A stretch of 64,000 bases of DNA from Mermis nigrescens (taxonomy: Eukaryota; Nematoda; Enoplea; Mermithida; Mermithidae): positions 4,620,660-4,684,659 of the forward strand of contig JAVLUZ010000145.1 of the NCBI GenBank assembly GCA_036768485.1. Reading direction: 5' to 3'. Positions 34,273-45,638 of this stretch are shown in pieces. Both the position numbers and the translations under genes were made by a program. The stretch's first letter is position 1; every line of letters starts with the position of its first letter. The notes beneath the pieces were generated by a model. That model ran no database searches. It had not been told where the DNA came from and saw only the letters and a program-made list of their open reading frames with translations.

Positions 34273-37200
34273 ATGAGTTTTGTTCGGCTTTGATGAGTAT
34301 GGCTTTGGAGCAGGGGCTGGATTTCCCAGACCCGCTGCCACAGAATGATGACCAGTGCGTTGGCGGTCTAGACGCACTAAGTGCAAAAATGATAGAGTAT
34401 AAAACATCACATGAGGCAAAAAAATCATCGTAGACGTATAAATGACCAAGAGCTCTGGTGGGAGAACAGTCTTGATAGATTCCCTTTGGCTACCCTTCGC
34501 GTGCCAAAGAAGAGACTTCTACCAACTGTATTAATCACCAACAACCAGCAGTCTTTTGGGGCTATATTGGCTTTAATTCAGCCATCAAACTTGACAAATG
34601 GCACCTTATTTTTGGGCTATGACTCAGAATTTGTGAATGACCGAAAAGGCAGAAGTTATAAAACTTGGGATTTGCGTTTTCAGCAGCTATGTCCGACCTA
34701 CCAGGACCTCCATGGCCCATTCATATGCTATGTCCAAGTTGCTAGCGCAAACGGCCACGTGTTCTGTTGGGACATTGCTAAGTTCCCAAAACCTCCGTTT
34801 CGGTTACATCAGCTGCTTGAAACGCGTCTGCCGAATGTATTTATGGTCTGTTATGACCCAACGCAAGACAGACTTGCATATTTTCATGTTTACGGTCCTA
34901 CTTTCGAAGAAATCTTGGCAATCCCTGATGTCAAGCTTCGACAACAACGGCATTGGAAAGATCCGTTTAGTGCAAATTTTATCAATATACAGCCTTTAGC
35001 GAGAACGTTCACTCGCCGTCACCATATCACAGCGCATTCACACTCTTTAAAGCGCTTGGCTGAATTTTTCTTTGACATGTATATCGATCCAACCGCGCTG
35101 GATAATTTTGGCCAGGCGTGGAGTTTAACGCTAACTCGCGATATGCAGGTTTATTTAGCAATGGATGCCTTGATTACTATCGATGTTTTCAAATTGATAG
35201 AAGGCTGCTCGCAAAATAACCGCATTACCGCAGATAAAAAACCAATGCCAATCTCGTTTAAAGGCGATGAACTGCAGGTTAAAGCTAGTGGACCAAAAAC
35301 CAGATGGCGTATACCGTTGTCTCGTACGCCATCACGGGGCCAGTTGACCAGTTCGGCAACTGAAGTCACCGTTGATTTGGACGGCAGTGGTGAGCTGACC
35401 ACGCCAATTGATTTCTATACGCCAGCTCCAAAACCACAAGCGGCCATAGCCGCAGCCACCACCATTGCCTCTGTAACGGAAGCGTTGGCCCATGCTAACG
35501 TCTTTGACAATCCTGAGTTAAAAGATCAAGGTTCGCAGGCCATTGCCGGCACAGTACCAGGCCCGGCCATAGCGCCTGACACTGAACCTATAACCAAAGC
35601 AACTAGTACAAGTACACCAGCCATCTGCGACATCTTCGCAAACTGATATTCCATTTGAATCGCCTATGGTTGGAGTTGAACAATCCGTATCTTTGGGAGA
35701 ACCCGATTTATCTCCAAAATGTTTAGTAATGGCATTATCGGATGCTGAGGCCAAAAGACAAGCTAATCTGTCACCACCGCATACCACACGTGCTGCATTG
35801 GCGCAAAAAGGGGTTACTACCGTTTTGCAACCAATTGCTCCACAATCGCTTGCGGCGGCACAGCAGGCACCCTTGGGTTTTGGTTTGTTACTGCCTTTAC
35901 CAACTTCTCAGCCGGATTTGGCAGAACGTTGACCTGACCCTGATGTTATTATGTCGGATATTATAGGCTTGCCTCCGCCAGCACAATGCACGCTACCACC
36001 ACAAGAAGTGCAGCAAGCGGCGTTGTCTACGCAAATTGCATCCCAAACCGCGCCACAAGGCGTGTTGAATTTATCGACACCTGTATCTCGTTTTATGGCA
36101 CCTATGGCCATGACGGGTGTGTCAACTACTGTGGCGAACAATTAACCACAAAATATCCAAAATCTACCGTAAAATGTGGAGGTGGCAGTCCCTCCGTACT
36201 TACAAGCCATACGCGAACGCGTAACTGCAGAAGAGAACGCGAGAGTTCAAAATCGCTCGCGTTATGTCCAACATTTCTGTAATATGATGGAAACTATGAC
36301 GCGCAAAGCGCCGTGCTTTATTGCTCCTGACGTATTGCACAATTTGCGCACGTATCTGGGTGAAGTTGAAGGAACGCGTTTGTATGACCAGTTACTCGAA
36401 ATTGCGCAAGTGCATTTTGATCGAGTCTACGCAGCACACTTGCATTACGCGTCCACAACTGACACACCTTCGCGTCCTCTAGTGTGGACTACCATTGCAC
36501 AACCTTTGACTGATGTCGATCGTGCGCCTGCACCTTGATTTATCAGTCAAATGAGCGTTTTTAACCGTCTATTTTATCCCAACCAATTTTTTGTGCGCAA
36601 CCGGTTTTTTATCACAACCGGAATGATGCTTTATGAGGTTCCATTAGAATATTTGGTGATTCATCAACACCTCAACCCACCGAGTGTGGTGACTGATGGA
36701 ATTGCGCACCAAATTCGACCAGAATTTTTGCTGCACCAAATGTGCCCAGCGCCTGATCATTTAGCGCCAATACTGATATTGACGCATCAAATAGTCGATA
36801 TTTTTGATACCTTCTGAGAGTTTCAATCTGAATATGAATTGGAGTATCAATTTTTGACAATCTTTTCAACAATAGACGTCATACACGCTAAAGTGCTGTT
36901 GGAATTTCTGGACCGAAAGTTCCACTTTTATGCATACGCCTACAGTAATGCTGCTATGGGCTAGCGCATGGTGGAACAGCTACGTCGTATGTTGCGCGTA
37001 GCTTTCCTTGGCAAATCGTACACACCCTCGCCAAAAGGAGCCTTTCCGGAATTCCCAGAGTTGACCAGGCGAATTGAAAATCCAACAGTATTGCACAACA
37101 TGATTCGTCAAATTAGGCTAGCAACCGATCCGGCTCTTGAGGTTCCGGTTCACTTCGACCGTTTTTGACGTCGCCAAAAATCCGTTTTTTACCTTAAACA

Positions 37201-38299
37201 CCGTATCAAAGGTGATTTAGAAAAAATTCGTAAAGAGAGACAACAGGCATCCTTGCAAGACCCTTGAGGGTCCTCGGCAAGCCTTGAAATGCTCAAAGTC
37301 GATCTATCTCTTGATGCTCAAATTAAAATGCGTAAAGCACGCATGACAATCAAACAGCGCGATCATGAAAACCTTGCTTCTGAGATGCCAAGGCGTGAAA
37401 CTTCAGGCATTCGCCACATGTTGGAAGATGAGCACAAAGAAAAATTGAACAGATTTTATGACACAAAATCCGAGCATACTTTGCGTCGGTTGAAAAATTT
37501 GGAAAAAGAATGAGTCAAAAGGCTTGTTTGCGCTGAAGTCGCCGCAAAATTAAAAGCTCGTTTAGGCCAAAGGTGCTCTGGGCGGCAAGAACCGCAGTCG
37601 TCCCGGCAGAGATATGCTCAAATGCACCATCGTTCACAATCACATGCACAAACACAGGCACAAGTAAAACCATACATACAGACTCACACACGACCGCAGA
37701 CCCAACCACGGCAGAAACAATTTATAGAATTGCGCCCGCGTTCCGAGGCATATTCACAGGCGGATGCTGGTCATCTGTTGCGCCCGCAACAGCAGCAGCC
37801 TTACAAATATTGCCAACAGCCACAGTTGAACCACGGAGCTCATCAGGGCCGGTCGCAATCGCGTCAATGGCAGCAATGGGATCAATCGTATCGATCACCG
37901 TTGGGTCAAGATCAAGCAGTCATCGGGGTCTATGCCGAACCACAACCTTGACAACCTTTACTGCCAAAACCATGGCCGGCTGTTCAACAAAAACAGCAGT
38001 CACTTGAAACTTCACGCAAAGAATTGCTTGAATTTCATCCGGATCAATTTTCCACTCCGGTGCCACCCACACCGCTTTGTTATGCGGATGACTACAAGGA
38101 CAACGACGACAAGGACGATAGTTGTCCAGTTGACCCACATCAACGCTTACGTCAGCATTTGTATGGACGTAGGCATTTGCCATATCAGTATAGCGAGCGT
38201 TCAAATATGCGTCGCGAACCCGAATCGGATTGTGACTATTTTCAACGTCATTGCGGAAAATCGCATGGCTCAAAGGCCAATTATCAGGATCGCTATTAA
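34182..38299 (+). pseudogene. Third ORF: DEDDy 3'-5' exonuclease domain plus long tail
   Basis: A separate frame in the env position, but with no signal peptide or membrane segment visible. 34182-34433 gives an acidic N-terminus (about 80 residues). A one-base shift at the A7 run (34418-34424) leads into 34411-35646. That part has the RNase D/WRN-type exonuclease pattern: GYDSEF (DxE; D 34621, E 34627), VCYDPTQDRLAYF (exo II aspartate, 34867) and VYLAMDALITIDVF (YxxxD; Y 35152, D 35164), with the preceding helix SLKRLAEFF and W-S-LT as in that family. These residues are all present, so the domain looks catalytically complete. After another shift near 35630 the same frame runs to 38299, broken only by ten stops. 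It is proline/alanine-rich, then helical (IRERVTAEENARVQNRS), then basic and coiled-coil-like (about 37180-37510), then Q/H-rich. The likely target is nucleic acid. A role in replication, proofreading or defence escape is unknown. Confidence 0.75.
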
Positions 38300-39077
38300 T
38301 TTACAAGTTTGACTTACAGAACTTTTTGAACTCTGCGCTAGGCGTCGAATCGACCAGCAGTTTTTTGTTGTTTTTCGTTTTTCATCCTGATGTGGATTCC
38401 AGGACATCATGTTTTGTTTATTTTCCTGTGTAATTTTTTCTTGTCATTTTTTCTTGCTGTAATTTTTGATTGACGGTGCTTATTTTTTTCTTTGTTATCT
38501 CGCATAATTTGCCATTTCTTGTTTTATCATTACCTCGTGTTTTAACTCGTCAGTGTCTTTAATTTTTGCTCAGCATAATCTTGCCTTATCATTCCGTGTC
38601 TTAATTTTTGCTCAATAGCGGTGTTACTATTATGGTATCTTAACTCTCTAACGGACAAGGGGTTAATTTACACCCAATCTTAAAACTTTTTCAATTCAAA
38701 ATTTTTCTCATTACCCGGGGACTGAAGGAGGCTAAAAAGACAGCATAATCGAATATTATGCTATGCTGTCCAAGACCGGAGTTCATCATTACTCGGGCAA
38801 CAATATAGTTTTACCTAGCGTCATCGAGAGTGTTGCTCGAGAAGTTCCTGAGTGCAAACGAGGTCATGCGTTGACTGTTATTTGTTATCGCTATTTGTTA
38901 TTTTTTTGTTATTTTATTTTCGTTTTTCACGTTTGCTCAGGATGAGGCGTTGCGGACGCCAGAGTAGAGGCGTTGCAAACGCCAGAGTGCCGAGTAGTAG
39001 AAGCGTTGCAGACGCTAGTGGTTGTTGGTGTGCCCCCGAAAAAATTCTCCACTTCGTGTCAAATTTTTTTTCTATAC
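38300..39077 (+). other. 3' untranslated region of the LTR element
   Basis: No open frame of note. It holds a stem-loop at 38739-38770 (GACAGCATA...TATGCTGTC) and three short hairpins around 38946-39022 built on GGCGTTgcaAACGCC and its variants. Confidence 0.5.
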
Positions 39078-39085
39078 GTGGGGAG
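39078..39085 (+). other. Polypurine tract
   Basis: GTGGGGAG directly abuts the TG of the 3' LTR, the expected site for plus-strand DNA priming. Confidence 0.6.
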
Positions 39086-40123
39086 TGTAACTGCGAGAGT
39101 TACACGTTTTGGCGAACTTGCCTTAGCAGTTCGCGGTAGCCACTAACATAGCCAATACTAGTAGCTATCTACGATAGTGTACTGTGGGCTATGCCTTCGG
39201 TCTTCCCACATTTTCCCCAATTTTCAATAATAAAAAACAATAAGATACTTGTCCGGTAACATAGAGTTAAGTATATGATAATAGTAATTACTTTATGTAT
39301 AACCGCTTATTGTAGTCTAGAACATTCGTTGTGATTTAAAAGAATTCCAGTATTATGCTATTTTGACGTTTGTTTCTTTTACTGTAATGGTCCTATGAGG
39401 CCATCATAGTCAGTCTTGTTGGCAGTTGTACGAGTGTACAGTGGAGTACGTTTTGTTTTTCTTTTTGCGTTATTTCGTTGTCCGGCAGCTAGGCCATGTA
39501 ATTAGTGTTCGAATAAATTGGAAAAACCTACCCAGGGGTTTCGGATATACCGAGGGTTAGGTCGGAGCTCCCCAACGTCGAGGATTTTGAGACTCTGCGT
39601 GGACGGATAGGTAAATTCCATATGATTACTTATTTCGTTCAAAAGTCTTAATCTTTTTCTCAGATCCTAAAATTGGTCAAAAACATTATTTAATCTTTAA
39701 GGATGATTGATCAGTATAGAGCTCGTTGGTGTTGTTTTCAAAGTTTATTGTGCTATACACATTAGGAACCAAAAAACATTTCTGTTGGAATCGAACCTTG
39801 AAAATAAGTTAAACAATCAACTTGAGCTTTGAGATAGGTCAACTGACCTCCGCGGCAATTCCGAGAATTAGGTAGGTAGCCTTAGGTCTTAGGGCGTAGC
39901 TGCTGAGATCACCCGACAAGAAGCGGTCAGCAATATTAGGACCGAGGGGATCAAAGCCGTAAGGTCTGTGAGGGTCCAAGGATCGAAGCAATCCCAGGTT
40001 AAGCAATTGGGGCCAGCGCTAAGTGCAGATCTAAGTACCTACGTACCTTAGTAAGTCTCAAAGGCAAATACATCCGCGTCCTATGTTGATTCTTTGTAGA
40101 CATAGGGCACCCATGTATTTACA
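39086..40123 (+). repeat. 3' LTR, type A
   Basis: Partner of 25592-26628, with the same ends and the same AGGTCA inverted repeat (39836-39849). About a third of the differences from the 5' LTR are CG versus TG or CA, a sign of decay at methylated CpG. Confidence 0.9.
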
Positions 40124-40154
40124 CACTGTAGGGTTAAAACAATTGTTTTCTTTT

Positions 40155-41582
40155 TGTAAATACTAAACGCTGCCTTGTGTTTACTAAATCAACACAGGGA
40201 CAGACATGTATTTATCTTTGGGAGTTACTTAGGTACTTATGCTTCTCTAGCGCTGGCCAGTTTGCATAAGCGCAAAGTTCGGCTCCAAACCCAATGGCCC
40301 TCAAAACCTACAGCCTTGATTTCCTAGTTCCTAATATTGCTGACAGCTTCTTGCTCGGAAATCTCGACAGTTACGCCCTACAACCTAGCACTGAGTACCT
40401 ACCTAACCGCAGTACGCTCGCAAGTTCAGTTGACCTATCTCAACCCCAAGTCTCAAGTTGATAAATTAACTTGTTCACCAATTCGAGTTCAGTTCCAGAA
40501 AAGTGTTTGATTCCTAATTGCACAATGGACATGATTCCAACATACAACAGCGAGCTCTAATCTGGACAGTCATTATCGGGGAAAAAGATCAAGTAGGACT
40601 TTTGATTAATTTTTGGGTTAAGAAATAGATAAGAAACTTTCCGAAGATAAAAATATGATACAGCACAAAACTATTTACCTTTTCAATAGCTGATAAGATA
40701 AAGTAGAATATCGTTGGACCACACATGGGCAAGGGGGAGGATTTAAGGGGGGTATGCACCCCCAGAAGTTGAAATACCCCCCCCCCCCAGAAATCAAATT
40801 TTGAATTTTTTTTTGCTTTTTTAGCGATTTTTTGATGCCATTGGATAGTGCTCGATGAGAAACGTCGAAAAATGGTGTTTTTTTGCTATACGACCACTTT
40901 TGAGACCATTTTTTTGACCTTTGAAAATCTTTTCACCCCCCCCTCCAAATTTTGGTGCTGCCCACCTATGGTCGGGGACCCGATTTCTACCTGCAATGTA
41001 GCTTGTCACTAGGTATATAAATTGCCCAATTTATTAATCAAGAAAAAAGAAGATACCAATGGCTCGTTTACGAGCAAAAGGAAAAAAACAAATAAAAGGC
41101 ACGACTTATCGTCAGTGAAGCAAAATGCACTAAGTCTCTAACCAGCTAATTAATTAATCGCCATCTTGTGATTGAATACAGTATTAACAACTAATCAATA
41201 AGAATTGAGTAGTTAAAATAACTTTTAGATAAGGTCATAAGACATGCAGTTTACACTCCTAAAACAAATATTGATATAGCTGATCTTAACGCATTCCTAA
41301 ACTTGGACTGGACAAGTACCTAATAGGTTTTTTAGATGAAAGAATGGGATTAAATTGGAAATTGTAGGCATAACCCTAGCTAACTTGTCATATAGGCGGA
41401 TGCTTGATTGATTAAGGGATTCCAGTCCACTAATAAAGTGGGGTTCCATGATATTGCAAAGCTCTAATCATTTTGCTTTTGGCGTGATAAAAAGTTTGTA
41501 GGATCATCCACTTGTAGCGGTAAATCATAAACAATTGAAATGTTTGAAATAAGAACCGTACTGTGTAACTACCACAGTTACA
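40155..41582 (-). repeat. LTR type B, reverse orientation, copy 1 (contains a MITE)
   Basis: Begins TGTAAATACT and ends GTGTAACTACCACAGTTACA, the reverse complement of the TGTAACT...AGTTACA hairpin start. Without its MITE it is about 1.18 kb and matches 41958-43407 and 14344-15766. The flanks (TTTT and TTCA) do not match, so it may be one end of a pair rather than a solo LTR. Confidence 0.75.
40720..40970 (-). mobile_element. hAT-type MITE in an LTR
   Basis: Reverse copy from CACACATGGGCA to CCCACCTATG. The partner LTR has an uninterrupted sequence at about 42803-42820 (TTGTCTGGGCCCGTAATC), confirming an insertion. The target duplication is eroded (about GTTGGAC / GTCGGGGAC). Confidence 0.8.
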
Positions 41583-41957
41583 TTCACCCATATTTTTGGA
41601 AAAAAATTTGAAACGTAGTGTCTAATTTTTTGACACAAACGCTTGATGATTTGTTCTTGACATGAATGGTTGTTCCAACAATGACGCAAGTTTGGTCTCT
41701 GCGGCCAGATTTTTTCATTAAATTGATGATGCAAGCCAGCAAAATTGGTGGATGATTGTGTCTCAATATGAACAACCGTTTCAACAAAAGACAATTAAAC
41801 TTTTTTTTCGTTTTCCGCTCTAAATAAAGATAAAGCTTGACAAGCAAACAAATGTACGGATCATTAAATTTTGGAGCACGGCGCTCTACTTTCCTGATCC
41901 ACCCCTGCAGTCCCAGGAGGGAGAAAATTTTCTGAGAAAAATTGTTGGGACCTCCAG
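41583..41957 (-). other. Short remnant between two reverse LTRs
   Basis: 375 bp. Read on the minus strand it starts CTGGAGGTCCCAAC directly after the LTR, like the primer-binding site of the full element (CTGGATAGTCCC). This suggests an element whose interior is almost wholly deleted. No coding sequence was recognised. Confidence 0.4.
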
Positions 41958-43407
41958 TGAAATTACTAAACGCCGCCTTGTATTTACTAAATCACCACAG
42001 GGACAGACAGGTATTTACCTTCAGGAATTACTTAGGTACTTACGCTCATAGGTGGGCAGCACCAAAATTCTGGGGGGGGGGTGAAAAAATTTCTGGAGGG
42101 GGTGAAATAATTTTTAAAGGTCAAAAAATTGTCTTAAAAGAGGTCGTATGGCGAAAAAACACCATTTTTCGACGTTTCTCATTTTGAGCTACTATCCAAT
42201 GGCATCAAAAATTGCTAAAAAAGCAGAAAAAAATTTTTCTGGGGGGTATTTTGATTTCTGGGGGGTATTTCAACTTTCTTGGGGGGGTGTGCATACCCCC
42301 CAAACCCCCCACGCCCCTGTGTGCTTACGCTACTCTCAGCGCTGGCCAGGTTGTATAAGCGTACAGTTTGGCTCCAAATCCAATGGCCCTCAAAACGCAC
42401 GGCCTCAATTTCCTTAGTCCCAAAATTGCTGACCGCCTCTTGCTCGGAAATCTTGGCAGCTATGCCCTACAGCCTAAGACTGAGTACCTATCTGACCCCA
42501 GTATACTCGCAAGGTCAGTTGGCCTATCTCAACCCCAAGTCTTATATTGATAATTTAAGTGGTTCACCAGTTTGAGATCCTTTCCAGAAAAGTGTTTGGT
42601 TTCTAAAAGCACAATGGACATGATTCCAACAACAGCACGCTCTAATCTGGACAGTCATCATTGGTGAAAGATCAAGTAGAAGTTTTGATTAATTTTAGGT
42701 TGAGAAATAGATATGAAACTTTTCAAAAGATAAAAATATGATATGGTACAAAAATATTTACCTTTTCAATAGCTGATAAAATAACATAGAATATTGTCTG
42801 GGCCCGTAATCTACCCACAATGTAGCTTATCACTGGGTGAATAAATTGCCCAATTCATTAATCAAGAAAAAAGAAGAAGATAACAACAGCTTGTTTATGA
42901 GCAAAAGGAAAAAACAAATAAAAGGAATGACCTATCATCGGTGGAGCAAAACGCAACAACTCTCTAAACAGCTAATTAATTAATCACCATCTCATGATTG
43001 AATACAGTATTAACAACTAATCAAGAAGAATTGAGTACAGTTAAAATAACTTTTGGATAAGGTCATAAGACATACAGTTTACACTGTTGAAACAAATATT
43101 GATTCAGGTGATCTTAGCACATTCATAACCTACTACCGGACAAGTACCTAATAGGCTTTTTGGATAAAAGAATGAATTAGATTGGAAACTGTAGGCTTAA
43201 CCCAAGCTATCTCATCATATAGACGGACGCTCGATTGGTTAAGGATTATACCAATACAATGGGGTTCCGTGATATTGCAAAGCTGTAATCGATTCAACTT
43301 TTGGTGTGATTGAAAATTTGTAGAACCATGCGCTTGCAGAGCGGCTTAATTATAAAGGTTCAAAATCTTTGAAATAAGAATCATACCATGTAACTACCAC
43401 AGTTACA
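41958..43407 (-). repeat. LTR type B, reverse orientation, copy 2 (contains a MITE)
   Basis: Ends CATGTAACTACCACAGTTACA. Without the MITE at 42047-42323 it is about 1.17 kb. It carries a diverged AGGTCA element (AGGTCAGTTGGCCT near 42512). Confidence 0.75.
42047..42323 (+). mobile_element. hAT-type MITE in an LTR
   Basis: 277 bp with perfect 8-bp duplications CTTACGCT (42039-42046, 42324-42331). LTR copy 1 has the uninterrupted site (ACTTATGCTTCTCTAGCGC, about 40230). Confidence 0.95.
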
Positions 43408-43429
43408 TACAGTTAAACTTGACTCTAAC

Positions 43430-43685
43430 CATACATGGGCAGCAAGAAAATTCTGGGGGGTCCAAGATTTTTGAAGGTCAAAAAATGGCCTTAAAAATGG
43501 TGATATGGCGATAAAAACACCATTTTTCGACGTTTCTCATCAAGCACTATCCATTGGCATCAAAAAATTGCGAAAAAAACGAAAAAATTTTCAAAAATTG
43601 ATTTCTGAGGGGTCTTTTGATTTCTGGGGGGGTCTTTTGGTTTCTGGGGGTCCAGACCCCCCAGATCCCCCCACGCCCATGTGTG
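43430..43685 (+). mobile_element. hAT-type MITE
   Basis: 256 bp, CATACATGGGCAGC to CCCATGTGTG, with perfect duplications ACTCTAAC (43422-43429, 43686-43693). Confidence 0.95.
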
Positions 43686-43755
43686 ACTCTAACTAAATGT
43701 ATTTCATGCCATACCTGCATTTTGGATTACGTGCTTACTTATGGTAACACTTTAT

Positions 43756-43925
43756 CTTTTCAGCAAGATAAATTTCTATCAAAAAGATAAAGATATAGAT
43801 GGCCTGTGATTTTTCCAAAAGATAAAAGATAAAATAAAGAAATCGTCAAGATAAAGATAAAGATGAGGATATCTGTATCTTTATCTTGCTAAAAAGATAA
43901 AGATATCTTTTACAACACTAGTTAG
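43756..43925 (+). repeat. (GATAAA)n microsatellite
   Basis: Imperfect GATAAA/AAAGATA tract ending at TACAACACTAGT, the inverse of the junction at 25003-25015. The tract and junction may be the end of a dispersed element. Confidence 0.75.
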
Positions 43926-43929
43926 ATGG

Positions 43930-44160
43930 AATTGTTGGGCCGTTTTGACATAGTTGTGCATTTGACAAAAAAACTATTACATTTTTATTAATTTAATTGG
44001 CCAACTGAACAGACAAAAACTTGCTGTATTTTTGGTTGATCTAATTGGACAACTAAAGCAATTTCTTTAGTTGAAAATTTGATGCATTTGACGGAAAATT
44101 ATTATATTTATATTTTACTGGCCAAGTGACCAAATTTCTTTAGCTTGAAATTCGGTGTGT
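43930..44160 (+). repeat. Worn palindromic satellite units
   Basis: About three degenerate units of the 78-bp satellite (AATTGGCCAACTGAA, AAATTTCTTTAG, TTGACGGAAAATT). The R6 tail follows, as it does after the large array. Confidence 0.65.
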
Positions 44161-44393
44161 ACTATTTGACATGACATGTGCAAATGACTTATTTTTCAGT
44201 CGTACAAACCAGCAGCTGAGGAAAGAAGTGCAGTAAGAAGTACAGAACAGCTGTCACAAGTTTACACTTTTTGTAATCTCATAAAACTTGCTTTATAGCG
44301 TGTAGGTGCATAAAAAACAAAAATTTTTGCAAACGTGGTACAGGGAGCACCATAATCATAAAAATGGATACAGTTCACGCAATAAATGAATAA

Positions 44394-45638
44394 TGTGACT
44401 GCGAAAGTTACACCTTACGAACATTATATCAAACAGTTTATTATTACCATCGCGGAAGCAAATTGATTATGACTTAACACCATAATGGAATCCCATAACT
44501 AGTCGAGTAACCATCTTAGGGATGTGCTAGCTCGAGGTTGTGCTTTCAGTTCCAATTTTAATCCTATCTTTCATTTCAAAATTCCATTAGGTAGTTGTCC
44601 GGTAAACCAGAGTTATGTATGCATTAAGATCAGTAAAATTACTTATTTGAATTACCGCTGTAAATATATGATTGTATAATTTGGCTAAAATTTATTTGAG
44701 TCTGTGTGTTATTTGTTTTAATTGATGACTAGACATCATATACTGTAATTAATCATGTAAGGGAGTAGTGAGAGCAGAGTTGGCAGTCGCATTGCATTAT
44801 GCCATTGTAGCACCTTTGTGTTTTATTTTCTTTGTGCCGACTTGCAGTCGTGCCATGGTTATTTTAGCGTTATTAAATTGGAAAAATAACCTCCCAGTGA
44901 TTATTCATATCAAGGGTAGGTCGGGCCACGAGGAAGATAAATTTTTATTTTATTTTGACCGAAATTGGAAAGCTAAACAATGTTATGTCATCTTTTCAAC
45001 TGATTTTTGGAAAGTCTCTTATCTCTTTCTCAACCCCAAGAATAGCTAAAATATTATTTAGTGTTTTTATGATGACTGTCCAGCTCAGAGCTTGCTGTTG
45101 TTTGATTCAAGATTTAGAGTGCTACACAAATTAGGAACCAAAACATTTCCAAAATCACTCAGTGGTTGGAAAACAAATTAATTTATCAACTTGAAATTTG
45201 GGTTGAAAGAGGTCAACTGACCTTGCAAGTATACCAGGGTTAGCTAGGTACTCAACTCAGAGCTAGGGTGTAGGGCGTAGCAGCTGAGACTTTCGACAAA
45301 AAGCGGTCAGCAATATCAGGACCATATGTGGGCAGCAAGAAAATTCTGGGAAGGGGGTGCAAGATTCTTTGAAGGTCAAAAAATGGCTCTAAAAATGGTG
45401 GTATATGGCGATAAAAACACCATTTTTCGACATTTATCATCAAGCACTATCCATTTGCATCAAAAAATTGCGAAAAAAATTTTCAAAAATTGAATTCTGG
45501 GGAAGTTATTTTGATTTCTGGGGGTATTTTGATTTCTGGGGGTGCATACCCCCAAACCCCCCATGCCCACATGTGATCAGGACTGAGGAAATCAAGGCCG
45601 TTAGTCATTGAGGGCCGTTCAGGACCCCAGTATTTACA
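44394..45638 (+). repeat. Solo LTR, type C (contains a MITE)
   Basis: Starts TGTGACTGCGAAAGTTACAC and ends CAGTATTTACA, with 4-bp duplications ATAA (44390-44393, 45639-45642). The empty site is at about 9553. About 984 bp without the MITE. It carries AGGTCAACTGACCT at 45210-45223. Confidence 0.85.
45323..45575 (+). mobile_element. hAT-type MITE inside a solo LTR
   Basis: 253 bp with perfect 8-bp duplications ATCAGGAC (45315-45322, 45576-45583). The LTR blocks CAATATCAGGAC and GACTGAGG join after removal. Confidence 0.95.

Larger units (their letters stand above)
25592..40123 (+). mobile_element. 14.5-kb Ty3/gypsy-type LTR retrotransposon with an extra exonuclease ORF
   Basis: Two LTRs of 1037 and 1038 bp begin TGTAACTG and end TATTTACA. 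Outside them is a matching 4-bp duplication CACT (25588-25591, 40124-40127). Inside, in order: leader, gag with a CCHC knuckle, protease, reverse transcriptase/RNase H, integrase, a third ~4.1-kb frame with a DEDDy exonuclease domain, 3' untranslated region and a purine tract GTGGGGAG abutting the 3' LTR. The order RT-RNaseH-IN and the integrase GPY module place it in the Ty3/gypsy group. The two LTRs differ at about 33 sites by my count (about 3%), many at CpG. Gag and pol carry frameshifts and a MITE sits at 29828-30097, so this copy cannot be autonomous. Confidence 0.9.

Noticed and set aside
34418..34424. A7 run at the frame change between the start of the third ORF and its exonuclease part, as possible programmed frameshifting.
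   Set aside because: The copy has many other indels and homopolymers are indel-prone. Only other copies could show a conserved shift.
35666..38299. UGA recoded as an amino acid in the third ORF.
   Set aside because: The gag, RT and host exons give no sign of a changed code, and CGA-to-TGA decay explains the pattern. Kept only as a minor alternative in the findings.
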